A stretch of DNA of 34,797 nt from JBOGXB01 sp050694215 (GCA_050694215.1 JBOGXB010000014.1:1-34797), one strand, 5' to 3'; positions 1 to 8,737 are shown, counted from the first letter of the stretch. Notes: generated from the letters alone by a model not told the origin. A program made the numbers and translations.

Positions 1-96
1 CTGTGGGAGCGCGTCCTCATCGCTGATGAGTCCTTGGAGCTGAGCGCCCAGGGTGTGCCAGGAGTTCGAATAGTGTCCCCTCAGGTCCACTCCCAC
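1..96 (-). CDS. Possible 5' end of a hypothetical gene running off the window
   Basis: After the TGA stop at 118-120 the same minus-strand frame stays open to the window edge. It could restart at GTG 96-94 or GTG 90-88. The predicted peptide contains a plausible protein-like stretch (GHYSNSWHTLGAQLQGL). No strong ribosome binding site is visible and only about 32 codons are present. It could be the start of a downstream gene or the remnant of the upstream reading frame beyond a nonsense mutation. I do not recognise a family. Confidence 0.25.
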   Translation of the reverse strand, partial: MGVDLRGHYSNSWHTLGAQLQGLISDEDALPQ

Positions 97-117
97 CTTG
101 ACCCTGGCCCGGGAGGC

Positions 118-486
118 TCAGTCGCCGGCCTCCTGCACCAGTTCCGATAGCTCCGCCAGCCGATCGCGGTGGCCTTCGACGTAGGTTTCGCGCCGATCCT
201 TCAGCAATCTCTCCCTCGTGTCCCACAGAGGCCGGCCGCACTTGACGTGCAGGGGCGCATCCTCCACGCCGCTGGGCGAGGTCTGTCCGTTATTGGTGCG
301 CTTGGCCACCCATCCAAAGAAAGCATCTTCGATTGTCCCCCCTGGTGAACCCTTGCTCGCCGCCACGGTGAACCTGGCAGGAACCCCGTGACGTCGCATG
401 CACTGCCCGAATCGCTCCTGGGCCGCCAGCTCGCTCTCGCTCTTGAGCACGTCGTTGACGAGGATCATCCTCCACTCTTCGTACAA
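118..486 (-). CDS. Hypothetical protein, probably N-terminally incomplete or frameshifted
   Basis: The frame encodes 122 residues from a TTG start. It contains a Cys-Met-Arg-Arg-His-Gly-Val-Pro segment that recalls the CMRxHGVP motif of many small secreted actinobacterial proteins. The frame does not begin at 486: it is open up to the TGA at 756-754. The extra ~89 codons look coding (for example FKANLNIRSFDFPEPERLL), but no ATG, GTG or TTG exists among them. The beginning of the gene is therefore missing, or it lies in another frame beyond a 7-base C/G run at 743-749. No signal peptide is seen in what remains. This is either a pseudogene or a gene broken by a sequencing indel. Family function is unknown, and the link to secreted proteins is inference from one motif. 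Confidence 0.45.
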   Translation of the reverse strand: MYEEWRMILVNDVLKSESELAAQERFGQCMRRHGVPARFTVAASKGSPGGTIEDAFFGWVAKRTNNGQTSPSGVEDAPLHVKCGRPLWDTRERLLKDRRETYVEGHRDRLAELSELVQEAGD

Positions 487-956
487 AGATTGATGGAGCG
501 TCTGGGTATGGGCCGCTTGCTCGCCGCTGGCTCGGACGTCGAGGGTGCACTCCTGGGCAACTGCGGCATCTTTCTCGCTGCCGCGCTTGTCAAACGGTGA
601 CTCGGACGGAGTGACGAAACCGTCCTCGAGGAGACGCTCGGGCTCAGGGAAGTCGAAGCTCCGGATGTTGAGGTTGGCCTTGAAGTCCGCCTTCGCCGCG
701 GGCTTCCTTGTAGCGGCGTCCGCTACAGAATCTCTCCATCTACCCCCCCGACCTCACCTTCGAATCACCGTTGGATCTGCTCGGCTTCCCCAAGCGCCCC
801 CCGCGAAATGTCCGTGGACAACATCCCTATTGTGGGGGTTACACGGCTCTGGGACCAAGATTGCAAAAGGGGGTTCCCAGTCAAGAGAAAGGAATGTCCT
901 TGACCCTCAAGAGCGCCGGCCCTTCTTGGTGGCCGGTTTTCGGGTAGGTAGAGCGA
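487..956. other. Stretch without a complete gene
   Basis: Positions 487-753 hold the start-less upstream part of the minus-strand frame described at 118-486. Positions 754-956 contain no convincing coding frame. A perfect hairpin lies at 710-726, with 7-bp arms GTAGCGG/CCGCTAC and a 3-nt loop; it has no T-tract and sits inside the open frame. A 7-base C run is at 743-749. On the minus strand a TTGACT hexamer lies near 879-884 and could be a -35 element, but no good -10 accompanies it. Confidence 0.4.
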
Positions 957-1652
957 ATGAAGGATCCTGTCGACGAGCTGTACGCGCTGCCGTTGGAGGA
1001 GTTCACGGCGGCGCGCAACGAGCTGGTCCGGCAACTCCAGGATGCGGGCGACAAGGGGTCGGCGAAAGAGGTTCGGTCATTCCGCAAGCCGACCCTGGCA
1101 GCGTGGGCCGTCAACCAGCTCGCCCACCGGCACCCCGACGAGCTGAGGAAGCTAATGGATCTCCGCGACCGACTCGCGTCCGGTGACGCGTCCGCACTCC
1201 GGGCGGCGTCCACGGAGCGCCGGAAGCTGGTCGCATCGCTCACCGATCACGCCCGCGCCATTCTCGAAGAGTCCGGTCACTCTCCCGGCTCGGCAACCCT
1301 CGAGGGCGTATCGAAGAGCCTGCTCGCGGGAGGCACCGAAACGGAGCGTGAGTTGATCCTCGCGGGCCGTCTCACGCGTGAGCTTGCGCCCTCAGGTTTC
1401 GAAGGGCTCTCCGGCGTGGCCGGTATGCAGGAGGAAGAGATCGAAGAAGCCAAGGTAGACGCGCGCGCGGCGCGCCGAGCCGAAGAACTCTCCAAGGACG
1501 CTCAGGAAGCGGAACGCGAAGCTGCGCGCCTCGAACGTGAGGCCGAGGCGGCGCGCCATGAAGCGGACAGCCTCGAGAGGCGCGCCGAGCGAGCGCGCGC
1601 GAAGGCAGAAGGGGCTCGTGCCAAGGCCGACGAGGCTCTCAACGAACTCTGA
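957..1652 (+). CDS. Conserved actinobacterial protein of unknown function with C-terminal coiled coil
   Basis: This is a 231-residue protein starting at ATG 957. The N-terminal half (residues ~1-60) begins with a DPVDELYALPLEEFTAARNE segment followed by a basic KPTLAAWAVNQLAHRHPDEL segment. I associate this pattern with an uncharacterised family found in Actinomycetota, where the Leu-Ala-Ala-Trp-Ala-Val-Asn-Gln core is typical. Residues ~155-231 are almost entirely Glu, Ala and Arg in heptads and should form a long charged coiled coil. There is no signal peptide or membrane segment, so a cytoplasmic location is expected. Its neighbours do not suggest a pathway. The function is not known to me; a structural or nucleoid/scaffold role would be only a guess. 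Confidence 0.8.
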   Translation: MKDPVDELYALPLEEFTAARNELVRQLQDAGDKGSAKEVRSFRKPTLAAWAVNQLAHRHPDELRKLMDLRDRLASGDASALRAASTERRKLVASLTDHARAILEESGHSPGSATLEGVSKSLLAGGTETERELILAGRLTRELAPSGFEGLSGVAGMQEEEIEEAKVDARAARRAEELSKDAQEAEREAARLEREAEAARHEADSLERRAERARAKAEGARAKADEALNEL

Positions 1653-1786
1653 GTGGGATACGCCCAATCCCTCGATCAATTGTCGTCTGTTGTCATGGGC
1701 CAGGGGAGCCGCGTGGGCGGACTCGGAGTGGGATGCTGGGCGCGGCGGGCATTAATGACAGCCAGGCCTCCCTCTAACCGCTCCGC

Positions 1787-2401
1787 CTACGAGAGACGCT
1801 TCGGCAGGCGCCATCCCGGAAGGACCCGGACCTGGTCTGCACAGCGTGCGGCACTGCGGTCGAGCGTCTGAGGTCTCTCTCCGTTCACCCATACCACTAT
1901 CTCGAACGGCACCACACGCTCATAGGTCTCCCCGTCTCGCTCGTAGGTGATGCGCTCGCCATCGATGCGAAAACGACCCGCTTTCAAGGCGTGCCACCAG
2001 ACGACTAGCGCCACCTCCTCACCGGGATGAAGAATGTAGTCCTCGACCGGATAGATCTTCTGGACGATGCATCCCCGGCGGGTGTGCTGCACGGGAGGGT
2101 AGGTGCCGTAAGTGCTCAGTACCACGAACGGCGGATCGCGCCGGGCGATCTCTACGCGCACCACCTCGCCGAACTCGCCGAGGCCCTTGCCCGCGACGGG
2201 CTCGATGCTCTTCAACGTGACCGGCTGATCGGAGCGGTTGCTGAAGGTGACCGCCATGTTCACCTCCTCGGCTCCCGGCGGGACTCTACGGGCGCGTAGG
2301 CCCGACGGGTCGGGGAGGTCCAGCGCATCGTCCGCGGCATCGCCCTGATTACATGCCGCCAGCAGCAATGCAACGATTACGGCTACGGCGCGGGTCAGCA
2401 A
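1787..2401 (-). CDS. Small secreted lipoprotein of unknown function
   Basis: The 204-residue product begins at a TTG codon (2401-2399). It has a short hydrophobic signal ending in the lipobox Leu-Ala-Ala-Cys with Cys17, so it should be lipidated and anchored outside the cytoplasmic membrane. The mature part has no transmembrane segment. It contains a region (NMAVTFSNRSDQPVTLKSIE) typical of beta-sandwich proteins that handle 'difference from a reference' surfaces, followed by two Cys residues (in RRGCIVQ and AARCADQ) that may pair. The start overlaps the TGA of the upstream minus-strand frame by several bases, suggesting translational coupling. I do not recognise a named family. Confidence 0.7.
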   Translation of the reverse strand: MLTRAVAVIVALLLAACNQGDAADDALDLPDPSGLRARRVPPGAEEVNMAVTFSNRSDQPVTLKSIEPVAGKGLGEFGEVVRVEIARRDPPFVVLSTYGTYPPVQHTRRGCIVQKIYPVEDYILHPGEEVALVVWWHALKAGRFRIDGERITYERDGETYERVVPFEIVVWVNGERPQTLDRSAARCADQVRVLPGWRLPKRLS

Positions 2402-2682
2402 CCCCTGCTGCCCGAGTAGATCGCCCCCCTCGCGCCGCCGGGATCATCTCCGCCTCCCCACAGGAGGTTTCTCTTACAGCGGCCCGTGCTCAGCCACCAC
2501 AGCTTGGTGACGTCGGAGTACCCGGTCTGGGCGTTCAATTCGAGACCCACAATCACGAGTCCTCTGCCGAACTCCGTGTTTCTGCGCGTGTCCTTCCAGA
2601 AGTCGTGGTTTCTCTTGAGTGGCAGAGAATCAATCCAATTAGCGCCGACCTTCTCGCTTGAGTCACCCCCGCACACGCTCAC
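2395..2682 (-). CDS. Hypothetical protein, start unresolved, coupled to the downstream lipoprotein
   Basis: From GTG 2682 this frame gives 95 residues. It is open much further upstream, to the TAA at 2874-2872, with protein-like sequence (for example LPSGRWSFYARQEPTGGGAL). However, no ATG, GTG or TTG occurs between 2871 and 2683. The gene may therefore be 5'-truncated, frameshifted, or start at GTG 2682 or 2676. The TGA at 2397-2395 overlaps the TTG start of the lipoprotein at 2401, which argues that both were once a coupled pair. Codon third positions are less GC-rich than in neighbouring genes. The predicted product is rich in Trp, Gly and Arg. The family is unknown to me. Confidence 0.4.
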   Translation of the reverse strand: MSVCGGDSSEKVGANWIDSLPLKRNHDFWKDTRRNTEFGRGLVIVGLELNAQTGYSDVTKLWWLSTGRCKRNLLWGGGDDPGGARGAIYSGSRGC

Positions 2683-2905
2683 GGACTCGAGAGCCGACAG
2701 CGCCCCCCCACCGGTCGGCTCTTGCCGAGCATAGAACGACCATCTCCCACTCGGGAGACGAAGGCCAGCAGGTACTCCGGAAGAGTTGGAGAAATCGTGG
2801 TTCGGTGAATCGATCCGGCTGAGGCGGACGATTTTCGAGCGTGACCGGCCGAAGGTGGGTAATGAGGGCTCTTATCGAGCTGCTTCCCGGAAGGGGTGGT
2901 TCCTT

Positions 2906-5900
2906 GTGCGTCGTGCCATTTCGCTGACCTTGGCGTGCGGGCTTGCTGCCGGGGTGATGGTCTTGGGCACCACCCAGACCTCCATCGCGGTCCCCGTTGC
3001 AACCGACGAGAACACCTATCAGTTCTTTGGACGAGTCTTCCCCGACCCTCACGGCTGCGTGAAGGGCGCTCCCGGCAAGAGCCCATGGGCGAAGGGTGAG
3101 GTCTGCGCAGCGCAGTTCCTACAGTGGCAGGAGACCCTCGACGGTCTCGCGTTCCTGGAGGAACGCTTTCCTCGCTATCTGCAGGTCCTCAATCTCAGGA
3201 CGATGTTCGGCGATCATCCCGCTTTCGCCGACCTCGACCTTCGATCGGCCGGCCTTCCGAGGGAGGATCTGTCACGCGACAAGCGCGATCTCTACGTCAT
3301 CAAGGTCACCGACAGGCAGTCACCCATAGCCGAACGCGACCGCAAGCACTTCGCCTATTCCCTCTCGATCCACGGCATCGAGAGAGCCGGTCTCGAGGGC
3401 GGCATCCGGGCGATCGAGGACCTCGTTACCTGGGCGGCATGTGAGCAGTCCGCCGAGGCGGCGCCCGCGTGCGCTTCGGAGGGAACGTTCCCCAAGCGGA
3501 TCCTCGAGCCCACGGACTCAGGGCCAACGGCGGGCGAGGTGCTCAGTGACTCCGTCGTCTACTTCGTGTTGGCCAACCCCGATGGATGGCATCGGGGAGA
3601 GGTCTCCAAGGGCGGCGTCTTCTACCAGCGCTACAACGGCAACGGCATGGATGGGAACCGAGACTGGCCCACGGTCGGCTATACGGAGGGGCAGTACACG
3701 CCCGCATCGGAGCCCGAGACGCGCGGCTACTCCCGTTACCTGAGCTTCGTGAGCGACCAGACGAGCGCGGGGCGCTTCGATGGTGCCATCGACCTGCACG
3801 GCATGTTGACCGCACCGTCCTTCTCGTTCACCCTTCTCGGCGCGGGCCAGCGTGATTACCTGAAGAACGAGGTCAGCGTAGACACCTCGATCCGCACGTT
3901 CCGGGACTCGGAGCAGCGACTGTCGTGGAGCCCTCTCATCGCTCCGGCCGACCAGTGCCCCGGTCCGATCGAGGAGCCGGGCTTCGGAGGCAACATCCCT
4001 ATGTGCTCCGACCAGTGGGGGACGGTTTGGGACACGATCAACTATCAGGTGACGGGATCGTTCGGGGACTGGATGGACTCCCCGCTCGGTCTCAACGCGG
4101 TCGGTATCGACAACGAGATGGCGCTGTCGCATCTCACTCCCAACACCCACTTCGATCCCGACCTCACGCAGCTTCACATCGACGGCAACAAGGGACTCGT
4201 CTACTCGCAGATCGCATCGCTACTCGAGGAGCGGCAAGTGGAGTTCCAGCCCGGCCGTCAGGTCGGCTACGTCTTCGACCCGGATCGCATCTCGGATCCC
4301 GGCGGCGCTCCCGCCGACGGCGCACCCAACGACCTGCCCACCCAGGACGACATCGAGCACACGAACGTGACGGGGATGCAGGAGTTCCGTTTCGACGTCA
4401 AGGGTCCTCAGGACGGCGTCTACAACGGCGGGATGACGATCGAGGCGACGTTCGGAAATCTTCACGGCATCTCGCCCAACTCCGCTGCGTCGTTCATACT
4501 CGACTACTGCGGCCCCGGCGATCACCCGGGAGACCCGGAGGAGTGCCGGGAGGTGGCGCACTACTTCAACCAGAGCCCGCTCTACCTGCAGGCCGGCGCG
4601 CGTATCGATCTGAACGACCCGAAGCCCGGGCCCTATCGGATCCGTCCCAACGCAGGAGCGTTGCTTCCAACGCGTTTCCACGTCAGCTTCAGCCGTAACG
4701 GCGCCTATCCCGTGCCGGAGCAGTCCGCTTACGACGTATCAAACATGGACTTCTTTACCGACCTCAACAAATACGTCCCGGATGGAAGCAAGCTGACTCC
4801 GCTCTCGGTGGACTCCGTATTGCGAAAGCCGCGTCTTCTCAATCGGTACGACACGGTGGTCGTTGCCGATGACTTCATGCCTGGATTCGTGCCGGCGAGC
4901 GCAGCGCCCGAGCCTGCGGGCGACCCGCAGGCGAATGAGACCTTCTCCGTGACCGCTCCGGTGCCCGCCGCCAGCGAGGGCGTGCATGAGTTCGACGTCA
5001 AGAGCGGATTCGACAACGACCGCATGGTCGTGACCGCAGAATGGGGAGTGCCGAGCGACTACGACGTCTTTGTCGAGTTCCAGGATCCCGCGACGGGCGA
5101 ATGGGTGGATCGTGGGTGCCAATGCGAGTTCGTTAACAACGGCGAGCAGGTCACTGTCATCGAGCCCGAGGTCGGGCACTGGCGCGTGCGCGTCGCGAAC
5201 TTCGCCGCAGCCCCTCAACCCGTCGAAGGAACGGTGGAGTTCTTCGCGGATCCGGCGCCTCCACCCGCTCCCGAGAGCCGTTACTCGCAAAAGCAGTTCG
5301 AACGCTATGCCGGCAACTTGGCCGAGTTCGCCGGGCGCGGCGGCAATCTCGCGCTCACCGATGCCGCGATGTTCGCTCTGCCCTACCTGGGCACTGGATT
5401 GACGGCGGAGCAGGTGGCCACCGGGTTCTTCTACGCGGGGTGGATGGACTTCGACGACGGACAGGGCGAGACCTACGAGCGTCACCCCCTTGCAGCCGGG
5501 GTCAACAAGGAGGGAACCGCGGAGGGGAAAGCGAACGTCGACGAGCAGAGCTTCAACCACCGTCATCAAACGTACGAGCCGGTGCCCCTCGGCTACTACG
5601 TGAGCGCGTCGGGTTCCGGCAACTCGAGCTGCGACAGCGACAGCTGCGATTCGCCCAACTGGATCGTCGATCAGGATGCCTGGGAGGCGGCGGGGGGCAC
5701 GACCGCCGCGCGCACGCTGGTGCGGAAGACGGTGAGTGCCGGCAGTCCCAGCCAGACAGGTGCGTCTCTCGGCGAGCTGGCGATGGGCCGGGGCCGCATC
5801 CGAATCGCCGGCGCGCTGCTCCCGGCCCCCACCGAGGGGAACTACCATCCGTTCGGGCTCTCCTCCTACGCACTGACCTACACCGGTTACCAGCTGATCG

Positions 5901-5941
5901 ACAACCTGCTCGACTATCAGCGCCCTGCGACGATCCGATAG
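2906..5941 (+). CDS. Secreted M14-family zinc carboxypeptidase-like protein, multidomain
   Basis: The 1011-residue protein is read from GTG 2906. This start follows a GGAAGGGG ribosome binding site and places a signal peptide at the N-terminus (MRRAISLTLACGLAAG); upstream in-frame codons would bury it. The M14 metallopeptidase fold occupies residues ~80-440. Its zinc ligands are His156 and Glu159 (in SIHGIER) and His298 (in DGAIDLHGM). An Asn-Pro-Asp-Gly motif lies at 224-227, Asn-Arg-Asp at 251-253, and Glu404 (in GIDNEM) is the likely catalytic glutamate. Residues ~645-665 and ~795-1000 resemble the two parts of a GATase/DJ-1-like Rossmann domain. Between them lies a beta-sandwich resembling pre-peptidase C-terminal domains (~685-785). 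It should act outside the cell, trimming peptides. The substrate is unknown. Confidence 0.85.
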   Translation: MRRAISLTLACGLAAGVMVLGTTQTSIAVPVATDENTYQFFGRVFPDPHGCVKGAPGKSPWAKGEVCAAQFLQWQETLDGLAFLEERFPRYLQVLNLRTMFGDHPAFADLDLRSAGLPREDLSRDKRDLYVIKVTDRQSPIAERDRKHFAYSLSIHGIERAGLEGGIRAIEDLVTWAACEQSAEAAPACASEGTFPKRILEPTDSGPTAGEVLSDSVVYFVLANPDGWHRGEVSKGGVFYQRYNGNGMDGNRDWPTVGYTEGQYTPASEPETRGYSRYLSFVSDQTSAGRFDGAIDLHGMLTAPSFSFTLLGAGQRDYLKNEVSVDTSIRTFRDSEQRLSWSPLIAPADQCPGPIEEPGFGGNIPMCSDQWGTVWDTINYQVTGSFGDWMDSPLGLNAVGIDNEMALSHLTPNTHFDPDLTQLHIDGNKGLVYSQIASLLEERQVEFQPGRQVGYVFDPDRISDPGGAPADGAPNDLPTQDDIEHTNVTGMQEFRFDVKGPQDGVYNGGMTIEATFGNLHGISPNSAASFILDYCGPGDHPGDPEECREVAHYFNQSPLYLQAGARIDLNDPKPGPYRIRPNAGALLPTRFHVSFSRNGAYPVPEQSAYDVSNMDFFTDLNKYVPDGSKLTPLSVDSVLRKPRLLNRYDTVVVADDFMPGFVPASAAPEPAGDPQANETFSVTAPVPAASEGVHEFDVKSGFDNDRMVVTAEWGVPSDYDVFVEFQDPATGEWVDRGCQCEFVNNGEQVTVIEPEVGHWRVRVANFAAAPQPVEGTVEFFADPAPPPAPESRYSQKQFERYAGNLAEFAGRGGNLALTDAAMFALPYLGTGLTAEQVATGFFYAGWMDFDDGQGETYERHPLAAGVNKEGTAEGKANVDEQSFNHRHQTYEPVPLGYYVSASGSGNSSCDSDSCDSPNWIVDQDAWEAAGGTTAARTLVRKTVSAGSPSQTGASLGELAMGRGRIRIAGALLPAPTEGNYHPFGLSSYALTYTGYQLIDNLLDYQRPATIR

Positions 5942-5971
5942 CGCCATTTCAATAGGCCATTGCCGAACTGT

Positions 5972-5993
5972 GGACCCGGAACCCGCCGGGTCC
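5972..5993 (+). terminator. GC-rich hairpin after the M14 gene
   Basis: Perfect 8-bp arms GGACCCGG (5972-5979) and CCGGGTCC (5986-5993) enclose a 6-nt loop, 31 nt past the stop codon of the M14 gene. No T-tract follows, so it is terminator-like rather than a classical intrinsic terminator; this is common in high-GC actinobacteria. It also separates the M14 gene from the substrate-binding protein gene. Confidence 0.5.
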
Positions 5994-6067
5994 GCTCCGC
6001 ATTGCCTTAATCTCTGGGATGGGTGGAGCTGGCCATAGCAAGGCAGCTGTCGAAGCGGAGGCACGCG

Positions 6068-6955
6068 ATGCGTTCGTTCCTCGTGGGAGCGATCACCCTT
6101 CTGATGCTCGGTGCCGCGTGCGGCTCCGGCGGCGGAGCGGAGGAGGGTGACCAGGTCGTAGTCGGGGCGGTCACTTTCGCCGAAAACCAGATCGTCGCCG
6201 AGATGTACGCGCGGGTGCTCGAGAAGACCGGCTACGAAGTCGACCGTGAGTTCAACTATCAGGATCGAGAGCGGCTCCTTCCCGACCTCGAGTCGGGGAG
6301 CATCGATCTTGCACCCGAGTACCTCGCGTCTCTTCTCACCGCCCTCGACCCCGATGCGTCGCCCTCGTCTGAGCCCTCCGAGAACGTCGCGAGGCTGGAG
6401 CCTCTTCTGGCCGAGGAAGACCTGACGCTGCTCGAGCCCTCCGAGGCCAACGACGCGAACGCGTTCGTCGTCACTCCGGAAACGGCTGCCCGCTTCGACC
6501 TCGAGTCGGTCAGCGACCTGGAGCCTCACGAGTCAGAGCTCACGCTCGGCGGTCCGCCGGAATGCCCCGAGCGAACTTTTTGCATCGAAGGGCTTCGGGA
6601 CGTGTACGGGATCGAGTTCGGGGACTTCAGGCCGCTCGACACGGGAGGGCCGTTGACCGCAGCCGCGCTTCAGAGTGGAGAGGTCGACGTGGCGCTCTTG
6701 TTCTCGACCTCGGGCGTTGTCGGCGCGCGCGGATGGGTTGTCCTCGAGGACGACAAGGAGCTTCAATCGGCGGAGAACATCACTCCGCTGGCCGCGAACG
6801 AGGTCCTCAATGACGAGATAACTCAAGCGCTGAACTCCGTAAGCAAGGAGCTATCGACGAAGGCCATGACCGAGCTGAATGCACGGGTGGAAGCGGAGAA
6901 CGAGGATTTCCGAGCCGTAGCCGAGGACTTCCTGTCGAGAACTGGTTTGCTCTAG
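6068..6955 (+). CDS. OpuC/OsmF-type substrate-binding lipoprotein (glycine betaine/choline ABC uptake)
   Basis: ATG 6068 follows a clear GGAGG ribosome binding site and opens a lipoprotein signal ending at Cys18 (LMLGAAC), giving 295 residues. The mature protein matches the substrate-binding family of quaternary-amine/osmoprotectant transporters (PF04069): an early VVVGAVTFAENQIVAEMYA segment, the LLPDLESGSIDLAPEY segment and a late EVDVALLFSTSG segment. Homologues deliver glycine betaine, choline or carnitine to an ABC permease outside the membrane. No permease or ATPase of this system is nearby, so it is an orphan in this window. The usual aromatic cage cannot be confirmed by eye, and the ligand is uncertain. 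Its stop overlaps the stop of the convergent kinase gene within a CTAG. Confidence 0.85.
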   Translation: MRSFLVGAITLLMLGAACGSGGGAEEGDQVVVGAVTFAENQIVAEMYARVLEKTGYEVDREFNYQDRERLLPDLESGSIDLAPEYLASLLTALDPDASPSSEPSENVARLEPLLAEEDLTLLEPSEANDANAFVVTPETAARFDLESVSDLEPHESELTLGGPPECPERTFCIEGLRDVYGIEFGDFRPLDTGGPLTAAALQSGEVDVALLFSTSGVVGARGWVVLEDDKELQSAENITPLAANEVLNDEITQALNSVSKELSTKAMTELNARVEAENEDFRAVAEDFLSRTGLL

Positions 6956-8511
6956 GCCGACCTGGCCCTGCTGCCCTCACTCTCCAAGTCGTCGGGAGCC
7001 GGGGATGCAGACCGTAACCCGACGGTGAACGTGCTTCCTTGTCCCGGTTTGCTGGTGACGCTGATCGACCCACCCATCAGCTCGACGAGGCTCCTGGTCA
7101 CAGCCAGCCCCAGCCCGATGCCCTCGACCTTGGACTCCTCGGCCCCCAGGCGGTCGTAGGGGACGAACAGCCGCTCCATCTTGTCGGGCGGGATGCCGGC
7201 GCCCGTGTCGGTGACGTCAATCAGCACCGCCTCGTCGCCCGCTGCCTGCCGAGAGGTGACCGTCACGGCGCCGCCGGGCCGGTTGTACTTGATCCCATTC
7301 GACAGCAGGTTGAGCAGGATCTGCTGGAGCCGTTGGGCGTCGGCTACGACGAAGTGGTGGTCTTGCACTTGGGCTTCGACGCTAACGTTGTGTTCGAGCG
7401 CGGTCGGCTGGACGAGATCGGTGGCGGAGCTCACGGCTTCCGTGACGGGTACAGGACGTAGCGAGACAGTCAGGCCCCCCGCTTCGATCCTGGCGATGTC
7501 GAGAACGTCGGTTAACAGGGACGCGAGATGGTTACCGGCTATGACTATTCGGTCGATGACCTCACGCTCTCGGGGTTCGAGCTCCCGCATCTGCAGGTAT
7601 TGGGCGAAGCCAAGCATCGCACTCAAGGGCGTGCGCAGCTCGTGACTGGTGCGCGACAGGAAGTCGCTCTTCGCCCAGTTCGCCTGCTCCGCGTGCTCCT
7701 TGGCCTCTCGAAGGCTTCCCTCGCGGTCGGATAAGAGATCGCTCGCTCCTGCGAGAGCCTCGGCCAGGCGCCCCAACTCGTCGGTGCCGGGCGGCCGATC
7801 GAGGAGCGGCTCTCCACGTGCCAGCCTGTGCGCATTCTCTTCCAGGCGCTGGACTCGTTGCGAGATGCCGGTTGTGAACAGCATCGTTGCCGCGAGTCCC
7901 CCAAGCAACCCCAGAGCGACGACCCCGCCGAAGATGATGTCCTGGCGCCGCCGGTCGTCCGCGACCTCGGTGAGCTGACGATCCAGCTTCGCCTGCTCCG
8001 CGACGCCCATCGCGGTGAGCTCGGCTCTGAGCTGTGTCATCAAGTCGTTGTCCTCGACCACCGCTCTCTCCGCCCGGGGGCTGTCGCCTTGCCCCGCCGC
8101 GGAGCTCTGGCGGATGAGGCCGAGAAGCTCGAGCTTGCGTCCTGCCAGGAAGCGCACCCTACGCGCGCGCGCAAGCTGCTCAGCATCCCCGCCCGTGAGC
8201 TCTTCCAGACGGGCAAGCGATTGGGGGAGCCGTTCGAAGGCCTTGCTGTAAGGCTCGAGAAACTCCGGGCGTTTGGCGAGGTCGAAGCCTCGTATGCCCG
8301 TTTCGGCATCGAGCAGCAGCGTCTCGACCGTCCTGATCTGGTTGCGCAGCACCAGGATGCGGCGAGCGACCGCCTGCTCCTCTCGTGCCTGTTGTTGCAG
8401 GAAGTACAGAACGAGGGACGCGAATAAGAGTGCGGCGAGGGGCAGCGCAACGACGATCAACCCCTTGGCGCGCAGATGAAGGTTGGTCCACCAGCTCGTT
8501 CTCATGGTCAT
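6952..8511 (-). CDS. CHASE3-HAMP sensor histidine kinase
   Basis: I chose ATG 8511, which follows GAGGG, giving 519 residues; a TTG at 8553 would add a poor N-terminus. A first membrane helix lies at ~17-38. The extracytoplasmic helical sensor (~40-190) resembles CHASE3, including LLLDAETGIRGF. A second helix follows at ~192-213, then a HAMP linker (~214-265). The HisKA domain has the phospho-acceptor His290 (SRTSHELRTPLS). The ATPase domain shows the N box (Asn405), the G1 box DTGAGI (435-440) and the G2 box GIGLGLA (464-470). It should autophosphorylate in response to an envelope signal and pass phosphate to a response regulator. The divergently transcribed regulator at 8738 is the obvious partner, which is inference from position. 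Confidence 0.93.
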   Translation of the reverse strand: MTMRTSWWTNLHLRAKGLIVVALPLAALLFASLVLYFLQQQAREEQAVARRILVLRNQIRTVETLLLDAETGIRGFDLAKRPEFLEPYSKAFERLPQSLARLEELTGGDAEQLARARRVRFLAGRKLELLGLIRQSSAAGQGDSPRAERAVVEDNDLMTQLRAELTAMGVAEQAKLDRQLTEVADDRRRQDIIFGGVVALGLLGGLAATMLFTTGISQRVQRLEENAHRLARGEPLLDRPPGTDELGRLAEALAGASDLLSDREGSLREAKEHAEQANWAKSDFLSRTSHELRTPLSAMLGFAQYLQMRELEPREREVIDRIVIAGNHLASLLTDVLDIARIEAGGLTVSLRPVPVTEAVSSATDLVQPTALEHNVSVEAQVQDHHFVVADAQRLQQILLNLLSNGIKYNRPGGAVTVTSRQAAGDEAVLIDVTDTGAGIPPDKMERLFVPYDRLGAEESKVEGIGLGLAVTRSLVELMGGSISVTSKPGQGSTFTVGLRSASPAPDDLESEGSRARSA

Positions 8512-8737
8512 CAGCCCTCGGGTGCTTTTCGGCCCGATCCGGCGCTCATTCAACCACCCTGGTTTTCGATTAGCAGGTCATGTTTGACTATGTACAGGCC
8601 CGCATCACGCGTGGGTACTCCTGGTTCCGGTTTGAATGGTACGTCCGAATTCGTCCCGTCGACCTGCCGGTCATGTAGTTTTTCCAGGCGTTGTTGCTCC
8701 CGAACGTCGTCGAGGTGAGAGAAGAGACGAGGCAGCT

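Noticed and set aside
4739..6529. Open frame of 596 residues on the minus strand
   Set aside because: It runs antisense to the M14 and substrate-binding genes, which show clear domain motifs. Long antisense frames are expected in high-GC DNA.
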